Positions 7,560 to 13,473 of a stretch of 15,456 bases of DNA are shown piece after piece. The notes under the pieces are model-generated. The model searched no databases, was not told where the DNA came from, and saw only the letters and a list, made by a program, of their open reading frames with translations. Position numbers and translations under genes: made by a program. The DNA is from Candidatus Eiseniibacteriota bacterium (GTDB lineage Bacteria; JAFGKV01). The stretch is from positions 1-15,456 of the forward strand of contig JALOPK010000038.1 of the NCBI GenBank assembly GCA_025453925.1, written 5' to 3'. Every line of letters begins with the position of its first letter. The first letter of the stretch is position 1.

Positions 7560-8594
7560 CTAGATCAGGACCTTCAGGGAGTACATCTTCGTGTAGGTGC
7601 TCCCCAAATCCTCCGGTGGCTCGATGAAGGCGAAGTCGAACTGGAACCGCTTGTACTTCAGACCGCCTCCGAAGGTGGCGCCCTTGGGCACGTTGCCGGC
7701 TTCACGGTCGTAGTAGTAGCCGCCCCGGAGGAAAACGGCGTAGGCATCATTGGCGTCTGCGTACTTGTACTCGGCGCCGACGCAGCGCTTGCTCTCGCGG
7801 AGTTCGTCGGCGAATCCGTCCTCGCTCCAGTTCACCATGACCTTGTTCAACTCGGTCGAGAGCAGCAGCGCCCCGAATGAAGGCCTGTCCATGACTTTGT
7901 ACGCCAGGCCGACTCTGAGCAGGCGCGGCATCGGATCGGCCGCGGCTTCGGAGCGGTAGGAAATCTCCGGGCCGATGTTGGAGAGGCTCGCGCCGACGTT
8001 CAGACCGTTGAGGAGGCCAGGGATGCGGTAAAGCCATCCCAGATCGACCGCCCAGTTGGTGCCAACCCCTTCATCTGGGTGGAGCTGGCTCCGGATGTAC
8101 TTCAGGTTGCCGCCGACGCCCATGCGTGACGTGATCCGGGTGCTGTAGGACAGATTGAGAGCGATGTCGTACACCCGGAACGTGCCGAGTTCGTTGTTGT
8201 CCTCGTCTGTTTCCATCACCTCCCCGACGTGCAGGTAGTTGGCACTCAGGCCAAAGTGACCCCATCCTGGCACATGCTGCGTATAGGCGAAGTACTCGAG
8301 ATAGAGGTCATCCAGATCAAAGACCGGCATCCACGGCGAATGCATGAGGAAGAGTTCCCGCGGGCAAGGGCCGCCGGACTCGGTATCACACTTGAGTGCC
8401 AGACCGCCCGGGTTGTAGAACGCCGCGGTCGCATCATCGGAGACCGCAACGAACGCCTGCCCCATGCCGTTGGCGCGTGCGCCGGGAGCGAGGATCAGGA
8501 ACACGACCGCCGTACCCACTTCGGCACGGGCCGGTTGCGGGACCAGTACCATCGAAAGCAGAATCAGAACACTCGCTGCCACTCTCCGAATCAC
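7560..8594 (-). CDS. PorV/PorQ-family outer-membrane beta-barrel protein
   Basis: A 344-residue outer-membrane protein starting at GTG 8594. The N-terminus is a signal peptide with cleavage after ARA at residue 24. PGARANGMGQAFVAVSDD (37-54) and YNPGGLA (60-66) match the GARAxGMGxAFxAxADD...NPAGLA signature of the PorV/PorQ family, distantly related to FadL. The remainder alternates polar and hydrophobic residues as barrel strands do, with many Gly, Tyr and Asn, and ends in a hydrophobic strand (YSLKVLI). In Bacteroidetes, PorV binds the C-terminal domain of type IX cargo and carries it to the attachment complex. Here it is followed after two bases by a protease with such a domain. Family membership is well supported; an actual T9SS in this organism is not shown by this window. 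Confidence 0.92.
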   Translation of the reverse strand: MIRRVAASVLILLSMVLVPQPARAEVGTAVVFLILAPGARANGMGQAFVAVSDDATAAFYNPGGLALKCDTESGGPCPRELFLMHSPWMPVFDLDDLYLEYFAYTQHVPGWGHFGLSANYLHVGEVMETDEDNNELGTFRVYDIALNLSYSTRITSRMGVGGNLKYIRSQLHPDEGVGTNWAVDLGWLYRIPGLLNGLNVGASLSNIGPEISYRSEAAADPMPRLLRVGLAYKVMDRPSFGALLLSTELNKVMVNWSEDGFADELRESKRCVGAEYKYADANDAYAVFLRGGYYYDREAGNVPKGATFGGGLKYKRFQFDFAFIEPPEDLGSTYTKMYSLKVLI

Positions 8595-8601
8595 GCTCGG
8601 A

Positions 8602-8607
8602 CCTCCT
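8602..8607 (-). promoter_or_regulatory. Strong ribosome binding site of the PorV-like gene
   Basis: On the minus strand AGGAGG lies seven bases before GTG 8594. It is a perfect Shine-Dalgarno match and selects this GTG as the start. Confidence 0.8.
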
Positions 8608-8639
8608 CGGACTGCGTAAGAAGAAAACCTGTATGTGGC

Positions 8640-8673
8640 GGGGTATGCCGTCAGCGCCTACTGAGCATACCCC
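8640..8673 (-). terminator. Hairpin spanning the holA stop codon
   Basis: Perfect 9-base arms GGGGTATGC (8640-8648) and GCATACCCC (8665-8673) enclose a 16-base loop. The holA stop codon (8653-8651) lies in the loop. On the minus strand the stem is followed about 12 bases later by a TTTTCTTCTT run and then the ribosome site of the PorV-like gene. It could be a partial terminator, an attenuator or an RNA-stability element between the replication gene and the secretion genes; the gap before the T-run makes a classical terminator doubtful. Confidence 0.5.
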
Positions 8674-9703
8674 CGGCCCGGGAGGCGGTTCCTTCGGGGT
8701 CGAGCGATATCAGAAAGCGGGTGAGGGCGGCCTCCGGTCGCGCCGCCCCGGACTTCGACGTCAGCTCTGCGGCAAACAGATCGTCCAGCGCCTGCAGCAC
8801 GCGCGCGGCCGACCATCCCTGAGCCTTGGCGAGCACCTCCTTGAGCCTCCAGGGAGGGAATGCTTCCGCCAGCCCCTCGCGGGGGAGTGTGACGGCGAGA
8901 AGGATATCCTCGAGCATGGCCGCCAAGGAGGGAAGCACGCGCATGGCATTGCGCGGCAGCAGGAGAACCGAATCCAGGGCGGCCAGCGCGCGGGGAACAT
9001 CTCCGGCGGCCGCGGCATCCAGAAGATCGGGCAACGAACCCGCACTCGCATCAGCGACTTCGTCGACCGTGGCGCGGGTGACTTCGCCGTCGGCGCCGGC
9101 ATAGGCAACAAGCTTGTCGAGTTCCTGTTCCAGATCCAGGAGACTGGTCCCCGTGAGCGCGACCAGTCGGGCGACCGCCTTGCCGTCGATCCGGAGACCT
9201 CGTCCCTTCGCTTCCCGCTGCACCCACGGGCCAAGCTGACGGTCCGGCAGCGGATAGCAGCCGAAGCAGGAAAGGGCTTTCAGAAGGCCTCCGCCGGGCA
9301 TGGATGGAAGCGTGACGGAAGGGCTGGCGATGAGTACGAGACACCACGTGTCTCCTCCCGCAGAGAGGACCTTGCGGAGGTACTCCGCCTCGCGGGTCAG
9401 CTTCCCTCCCCGTTGAGCCTTGCCAAGCAGCTTCTCGGCCTGGCGCACGACGACCAGCCGCCTTCGGGCAATCATCGGCAGGGTGGAGATCTCCTCGCCG
9501 ACATCCGCGAGGCTTGCCTCGCTTCCAAGGAGTTCGCCATAGTCCAACGGGCGGACCTCGCCGCACAGTTCCCTGATCCGTTCAAACGCTTTTCGACAGA
9601 GGTACTCCTCGGGGCCGAAGACAAGGTACGCCGCCCGCAAGAGCGGCTCAGGCCTGGTGAGCTCCGACCACAACTCGGGAAAGTACATTCTCTGCTGTCG
9701 CAT
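8651..9703 (-). CDS. holA: DNA polymerase III delta subunit (clamp-loader HolA)
   Basis: A 350-residue cytoplasmic protein of the replicative clamp loader, which opens the beta sliding clamp. The sequence has the HolA layout: YLVFGPEEYLCRKAFERI near 26-43 (family YLLxGxexxLxxea), a diverged AAA+ fold with GEEISTLPMIARRRLVVVRQAEKL, the segment WCLVLIASPS at the strand position where the family has LVIxxp, a central helical part (LVALTGTSLLDLEQELDKLVAYA, typical Gxdlxxlxxelekl), and a helical collar at the C-terminus. Total length fits the usual 330-350 residues. The start is uncertain: ATG 9703 or ATG 9688 both fit, and the frame is open further to 9748. It heads the minus-strand gene run, 56 bases before the PorV-like gene and divergent from the PEGA gene. 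Family assignment is confident. Confidence 0.9.
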   Translation of the reverse strand: MRQQRMYFPELWSELTRPEPLLRAAYLVFGPEEYLCRKAFERIRELCGEVRPLDYGELLGSEASLADVGEEISTLPMIARRRLVVVRQAEKLLGKAQRGGKLTREAEYLRKVLSAGGDTWCLVLIASPSVTLPSMPGGGLLKALSCFGCYPLPDRQLGPWVQREAKGRGLRIDGKAVARLVALTGTSLLDLEQELDKLVAYAGADGEVTRATVDEVADASAGSLPDLLDAAAAGDVPRALAALDSVLLLPRNAMRVLPSLAAMLEDILLAVTLPREGLAEAFPPWRLKEVLAKAQGWSAARVLQALDDLFAAELTSKSGAARPEAALTRFLISLDPEGTASRAGGMLSRR

Positions 9704-9795
9704 GCCTGGACAAACCTCAGTCCGCCGCCCACATTGTCGGCGGCACAATTCGTGGGTCTGGTCGCGCTGTCAGGCATCCAACTAGAGTCCAAACC
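9704..9795. promoter_or_regulatory. Divergent holA/PEGA-gene intergenic region with overlapping inverted repeats
   Basis: These 92 bases must contain both divergent promoters. CCGCCG (9722-9727) pairs with CGGCGG (9738-9743). Overlapping it is an operator-like repeat, ATTGT (9733-9737) and ACAAT (9745-9749) with seven bases between. TAGAGT at 9783-9788 resembles a -10 box; if used, transcription would start almost at the GTG of the plus-strand gene. No good -35 box is seen on either strand. Confidence 0.35.
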
Positions 9796-10521
9796 GTGTT
9801 CGGTCAACTCATCTTCAGCTTCTTGATCCTCGGTATCCCGTCCGGAACGGATCTCAGCCTTACCACCCTTCCATCCGGACTGGAGGTGTGGCTGGACGGA
9901 ACGTGGCACGGGCTGGCGCCGTTGACCGTACGGGGAATACCACCAGGCGCCCATCACATCAGAGTTGCCTCACGGCAGCTGTGGGCGATCCAGCCTGTTG
10001 ATACTGTCATGTGCCTCGGGCCTGGATTGAACCGCGTAAGGTTGACTGCACCGGGCACCCTTCATGTTGTCAGCGACGACGCTGGGGCGAGAGTACTGGA
10101 GGATGGCCGTGAGGTCGGGCATAGTCCGCTGATGGTGTCCCGCGGAGCGGCGGTGCGTCGCCGGATGTCGGTGCGCGTGGGTGATGAGACGGTGCACCTT
10201 TGGGATTGGACCCCCATGCCGGGGTCCCTCACCACCGTTCGCCTTCACCATCACCCGTTGCGGCAGACGCCGGCCCGAGAGAGCGGCGTCCGGGCTGCCG
10301 TCCTCACCTGCATCGCGGTCATGGCGATGGCGGCATCGTCCGCGGTCCTTGCCCGCCGGGCAGACGATGCCTACGACGAGTACCGAACCACCGCACACCC
10401 CGATCGGATGCGCACACTTTTTCGCAGGGCCCGGCGGCTGGACCGTTGGGCGTCAGGGCTTTGGTCAGGCTTCGAGGTCGGCGCAGCCGTGGGGCTGGCG
10501 TGGTGGATCCTGGCTGCATGA
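9796..10521 (+). CDS. PEGA-domain membrane protein
   Basis: A 241-residue envelope protein beginning at GTG 9796, the first usable start in the frame; no Shine-Dalgarno is evident. Residues 1-17 form a short signal sequence or anchor. Residues about 20-60 read LTTLPSGLEVWLDGTWHG, then APLTVRGIPPGAHHIRV, a clear PEGA module (beta domain often found in surface proteins). A weaker second copy follows at about 88-120. Two hydrophobic segments follow at about 164-184 and 223-241, flanking an amphipathic stretch (DDAYDEYRTTAHPDRMRTLFRRARRLDRW) of a kind seen at the end of PEGA and TPR envelope proteins in this group. The stop overlaps the next gene's ATG as ATGA, so the two are probably translated together. 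Function beyond envelope structure or binding is unknown. Confidence 0.85.
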   Translation: MFGQLIFSFLILGIPSGTDLSLTTLPSGLEVWLDGTWHGLAPLTVRGIPPGAHHIRVASRQLWAIQPVDTVMCLGPGLNRVRLTAPGTLHVVSDDAGARVLEDGREVGHSPLMVSRGAAVRRRMSVRVGDETVHLWDWTPMPGSLTTVRLHHHPLRQTPARESGVRAAVLTCIAVMAMAASSAVLARRADDAYDEYRTTAHPDRMRTLFRRARRLDRWASGLWSGFEVGAAVGLAWWILAA

Positions 10522-11723
10522 GGGCAAGATGGTGCCTGCTATCCGCAGTCCTGTTCTTCGCGTGCAGCGATCGTGAGCGAGCGAATCCATTCGACCCACA
10601 CAACCCTGACACTGGTGGTCGCCCACTGCAACTCTGGGCGATTCCTTCGACCAACTACGTGCGGCTGCACTGGTCCGTCCCGGCGCTGCCCGATCTGGAG
10701 GCGCCCTGTGTGCTCAGGATCCGAGAGACGTATCCCCCGGATACCGTGCTCTCTGATGCCCCGCTGTCCGGCACATTCGTGGTCCAGGAGTCTTCACCGG
10801 AACCGCTACGCTACCTCCTCGAGGCGAGAGTGCTCGGCTGGGAGGGAGTACACCGGTCTGATACCTCGGTCGCGGTGCGGTCACCCGGTTCCTGCTGGAT
10901 AGCCTCCGGCTATGACCACATGGCTCTGCTCTCTCCGCACACGACGTCCTTGCTGCCCTCGGTGTCTCCGGGTGCCTTTGTCGTGGATGTCAGTTCCATC
11001 GGCACCTCGCTGTGGGCTGCCGGTATGCCGGGCGGTGTGGTGTTTCGAATCGAAGCCTCGGTCGCGGGGCCCTTCCTGACTGAGGACGCGGCGACATCTC
11101 TTTCCATTCGTTCCATCTCCGCGTCGTGGAGTTCCAGCAGGGTATTGCTGGCGCATGCCGGCGGGTTGACGTGGTTCGACCCCGAGAGACGCAGTCTGGA
11201 AGCCATTCCACTGAATCACTCCGCGCCGCCGCGTCTGGCCAGGCTCGCTCCCGACGAAGAAGGCGCCTGGATCTGGTTTGCGGACGATACGCTGGCATAC
11301 CTGCCTCCCGGCGGTGGGATGCCGACCGCCTCCTGGAAACTCCCCGACGTAGCGGAGCTCTGCCCGGTTGCCGGCCGGCGTTGCTGGGCAGGGGCGGCCG
11401 AAGGCCTGTTCCTCGCCGGCACGGATGGGCTCGCCGAGGTTTCGGGTATGCCCGTGGCTTCGGTGGCCGGCGTGTCGGCTACCGAGTGTTGGCTGACGTC
11501 GGAGGAGGGATCGGTGCAGCGCATGTCCGCCGACGGCAGCGTGATGGCGCACCGGGAGCTCGGCGGGTACCGTGTCTGCGCCGCCTCTGAACAGCAGGTC
11601 ATCTGGGTCGCGTCCCAGGACACGACGCTGTGGAAGCTACTCCCCGACCTCCAGATCGCCGCCCAGCTCCGCCTCTTCGAACCGCCGTGGGCAGTCGCCC
11701 CCGGGCCGGTCTCGTTCCAGTGA
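10518..11723 (+). CDS. Lipoprotein with NPFDP motif and beta-propeller-like repeats
   Basis: A 401-residue predicted lipoprotein. ATG 10518 overlaps the previous stop (ATGA); the frame is open further upstream but that extension only antiparallels the PEGA gene and has no signal. The N-terminus MRARWCLLSAVLFFAC carries a lipobox with Cys16 as the lipidated residue, followed by ANPFDPHNPDTGG at 22-34, a sequence typical of lipoproteins in FCB-related bacteria. Residues about 35-120 look like a fibronectin type III-type beta domain. The remainder contains recurrent short blocks around Trp (SLWAAGMPGGVVF, GAWIWFADDTLAYL, RCWAGAAEGLFLAG, ECWLTSEEGSVQRM, VIWVASQDTTLWKL), consistent with blades of a beta-propeller. 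It probably sits in the outer or inner membrane facing the periplasm or surface, together with the PEGA protein. No enzyme motif is visible. Confidence 0.85.
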   Translation: MRARWCLLSAVLFFACSDRERANPFDPHNPDTGGRPLQLWAIPSTNYVRLHWSVPALPDLEAPCVLRIRETYPPDTVLSDAPLSGTFVVQESSPEPLRYLLEARVLGWEGVHRSDTSVAVRSPGSCWIASGYDHMALLSPHTTSLLPSVSPGAFVVDVSSIGTSLWAAGMPGGVVFRIEASVAGPFLTEDAATSLSIRSISASWSSSRVLLAHAGGLTWFDPERRSLEAIPLNHSAPPRLARLAPDEEGAWIWFADDTLAYLPPGGGMPTASWKLPDVAELCPVAGRRCWAGAAEGLFLAGTDGLAEVSGMPVASVAGVSATECWLTSEEGSVQRMSADGSVMAHRELGGYRVCAASEQQVIWVASQDTTLWKLLPDLQIAAQLRLFEPPWAVAPGPVSFQ

Positions 11724-11939
11724 GTTCGCAGGGTCCGGCGCTTGACAGGTGAGAACTCAACCCGCAGTCTCTCCCCCTGGACCCGGGAGTTTCATGCGCT
11801 CCGGCCTTGGACATACGCGGGAGGCGGCGCCGAGAATCGCTCGGCATTGATCCCGGCCGTTCAGCCGCGTGCAGCTATCCCTGAATCCGCTCTCGATGGC
11901 AGTGTGGGCGGACCTTCTCTACTTCTGGAGGTAAGGCCA
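11724..11939 (+). promoter_or_regulatory. Intergenic region before the TPR-SH3 gene
   Basis: These 216 bases carry a perfect TTGACA at 11742-11747, but the -10 position after 17 bases reads CAGTCT, a poor match, so the promoter is tentative. An inverted repeat GCCGAG-AATCG-CTCGGC lies at 11829-11845. The downstream frame is open back to 11742 but the residues there have no protein character and lack a ribosome site. Confidence 0.3.
11927..11931 (+). promoter_or_regulatory. Ribosome binding site of the TPR-SH3 gene
   Basis: GGAGG lies eight bases before ATG 11940. It decides the start against the longer open frame reaching back to 11742. Confidence 0.75.
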
Positions 11940-13121
11940 ATGAGATGTTGGACTCTCGCTCGACTGGCGATTCTTCTCGCCGCGATGCTGACCACCATGT
12001 GCGGCACTCCGGCCGTGCTAGCGCCGCCATCGGCGTATCCGTCCGCGGCTGATGCCTCTCGGGCGTATGAGGAGGCCATCGCGAAGGATCCCGGCAATGC
12101 GAACGCGCACTTGTGGCTCGGCATGCTGTTCCTTCAGGAGGGGCGAGCCGAGGAGGCCGTGGAGCGCCTCACCCGTGCCACCGAGATCGACCCCTCAAAG
12201 ACCGAAGCCTTCGCGGCGCTGGGGAGTCGGTTGGAGGCCGAAGGGAAGTTTCCCGAGGCGCTTCGCCTCTACGACGCGGCCATCCAGGGCAACACGGCTT
12301 TCCGCCAGGTGGTCGAGCGGAGGAGTGAGCTCGGTCAACGCCGAGCGGCAGCCCTCGCAAGCCTCGACGCTGCCTGGGCGTTGCTGTCGCAGGGCAAGTC
12401 CGAGGACGCAGCGGTCATCCTGCGCCCGCTGGCAAGGGAACTACCCGATGAACCCCGAGTCCATGAACTCACGGCACGCGCGGCGATGACCAGCGCCGAG
12501 GCGCTCCTCGCCTATGAGGAGCGCAAAGCCGCCCTGGCCGAGGCGCAGACCGCGGCGAAGGAAGCGACCCGCCTCGGGTCGAAGAACATCGGTGATACCG
12601 CAACCCGGATCGACGGTCTCCAACGGCAGGACGAGGAGCAGGTGGCACAAGCCCGGGAGAAGGTCGAAGAAGGGGGACCGACGTTCGTCCGCGATGTATG
12701 CCTGATGCAGAAGGCGCCACTTCTGACCATCGTGAATCGCAGGGGATATGACCTGACGCTGGACTTGCGCTTCTCGGACGGTGCCACCCAATGGGTCGTT
12801 GTCAACGACAAGGTCGCGCTGCGCTCCGCTCCCGACCGGGAGTCAGAGCGACTGGGGCAGTTGTCCCGCGGCACCTCCGTGTGGGTCAAACGTGAGGGTC
12901 CGGAGGACTACGTACAGGTGTTGTCGTCCATGGGCGAAGGATGGATCGCGAGTTCCATGATCGAGCGAGCGAGCTTCGTCAGCTTCACCATTCGCGCCGG
13001 CACGACTCTGAGTACTGTTCTCCTTCCCGGCACGGCCCAGTACCGTCTCGGCCGGGGAATGCGCGGCCTTGCCGAGGGAACCGAGGAGTTCGTTCCCTAC
13101 CTCTGCTATTCGTGGGAGTAG
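11940..13121 (+). CDS. Exported TPR and SH3-domain protein
   Basis: A 393-residue exported protein. Residues 1-28 are a signal peptide, cleavage likely after VLA; a Cys at 21 lacks a proper lipobox. Residues about 36-115 contain two or more tetratricopeptide repeats (AYEEAIAKDPGNANAHLWLG, then AVERLTRATEIDPSKTEAFAALG, then ALRLYDAAI), followed by a long Ala/Glu-rich helical region to about 260. Residues about 285-345 form a bacterial SH3 domain (VNDKVALRSAPDRESERLGQLSRGT, later WVKREG, GWIASSMIE), a fold that often binds peptidoglycan or peptides. The last 45 residues (IRAGTTLSTVLLPGTAQYRLGRGM) form an extra beta-rich tail I do not recognise. Position between the lipoprotein and the FGE-domain gene, all on one strand, suggests an envelope role such as a scaffold. 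Domain calls are firm, biology inferred. Confidence 0.88.
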   Translation: MRCWTLARLAILLAAMLTTMCGTPAVLAPPSAYPSAADASRAYEEAIAKDPGNANAHLWLGMLFLQEGRAEEAVERLTRATEIDPSKTEAFAALGSRLEAEGKFPEALRLYDAAIQGNTAFRQVVERRSELGQRRAAALASLDAAWALLSQGKSEDAAVILRPLARELPDEPRVHELTARAAMTSAEALLAYEERKAALAEAQTAAKEATRLGSKNIGDTATRIDGLQRQDEEQVAQAREKVEEGGPTFVRDVCLMQKAPLLTIVNRRGYDLTLDLRFSDGATQWVVVNDKVALRSAPDRESERLGQLSRGTSVWVKREGPEDYVQVLSSMGEGWIASSMIERASFVSFTIRAGTTLSTVLLPGTAQYRLGRGMRGLAEGTEEFVPYLCYSWE

Positions 13122-13166
13122 CCCCGGGGCGCGGTCGCGGCGGACTGCCGGATCATCCCCATGACA

Positions 13167-13196
13167 GCCCCGCCGATGGTGCCCTCCCGGCGGGGC
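13167..13196 (+). terminator. GC-rich hairpin downstream of the TPR-SH3 gene
   Basis: Perfect 9-base arms GCCCCGCCG (13167-13175) and CGGCGGGGC (13188-13196) enclose a 12-base loop, 45 bases after the stop codon. No T-run follows, so it may be a weak or factor-assisted terminator or an mRNA 3' end stabiliser. Confidence 0.5.
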
Positions 13197-13257
13197 CACG
13201 AGGGTTGGCACGCGCACCGAGTTTCTCCGGAGCACCGCTCGAGTGGCAGGCAACTGA

Positions 13258-13286
13258 TTGACGTGGGCATGCCGGCATCATAGCAT
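13258..13286 (+). promoter_or_regulatory. Sigma70-type promoter candidate with palindrome in spacer
   Basis: TTGACG (13258-13263) and TAGCAT (13281-13286) match consensus at five and four of six positions and are exactly 17 bases apart. The spacer contains the perfect 10-base palindrome ATGCCGGCAT at 13269-13278, well placed for a repressor or activator. A start near 13293 would give a leader of roughly 180 bases before the FGE-domain gene. Confidence 0.5.
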
Positions 13287-13364
13287 TAGGGGGTTTGCGG
13301 GAACAAGATCCCCTGCGGGAGCCGCCCGGTTCTTGGCTGGATCACCCGGCGCGCGACAGCCTGG

Positions 13365-13390
13365 CGTCGCGGAACGCTGTGTCCGCGACG
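13365..13390 (+). other. Inverted repeat (leader hairpin)
   Basis: Perfect 9-base arms CGTCGCGGA (13365-13373) and TCCGCGACG (13382-13390) surround an 8-base loop. TCTTCCT follows directly. It lies between the promoter candidate and the gene start and could act as an attenuator, a leader hairpin or a protein-binding site. Confidence 0.5.
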
Positions 13391-13430
13391 TCTTCCTGGC
13401 TGCGACTGAGATGACTCCGACCCCGGCAGG

Positions 13431-13444
13431 CACCACGGGTGGTG
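13431..13444 (+). promoter_or_regulatory. Operator-like palindrome
   Basis: CACCAC-GG-GTGGTG has perfect 6-base arms and lies 29 bases before the ATG of the FGE-domain gene. It is suited to a dimeric DNA-binding protein or a small hairpin near the ribosome site. Confidence 0.35.
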
Positions 13445-13473
13445 ATACGCTCACTCTAGGCGAGGGGACAGCC

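Larger units (their letters stand above)
13122..13473 (+). other. 352-base intergenic region without a gene
   Basis: No convincing coding frame is present on either strand. The open frames that reach in (13253-12843 and 13475-13278 on the minus strand) have low-complexity products and no ribosome site. The region holds a GC hairpin soon after the TPR-SH3 gene, a promoter candidate near 13258-13286, and two inverted repeats between that promoter and the next start. Each is listed separately. Confidence 0.6.

Noticed and set aside
8396-9826. 476-residue plus-strand open frame opposite holA
   Set aside because: The product is Arg/Gly-rich and unstructured; the opposite strand encodes a full HolA with family motifs.
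10200-10517. 106-residue upstream extension of the lipoprotein frame
   Set aside because: It lies wholly within the PEGA gene in another frame and would hide the lipobox; ATG 10518 with ATGA overlap explains the gene.
11742-11939. 66-residue upstream extension of the TPR-SH3 frame
   Set aside because: There is no ribosome site or protein character, and GGAGG plus a signal peptide mark ATG 11940.
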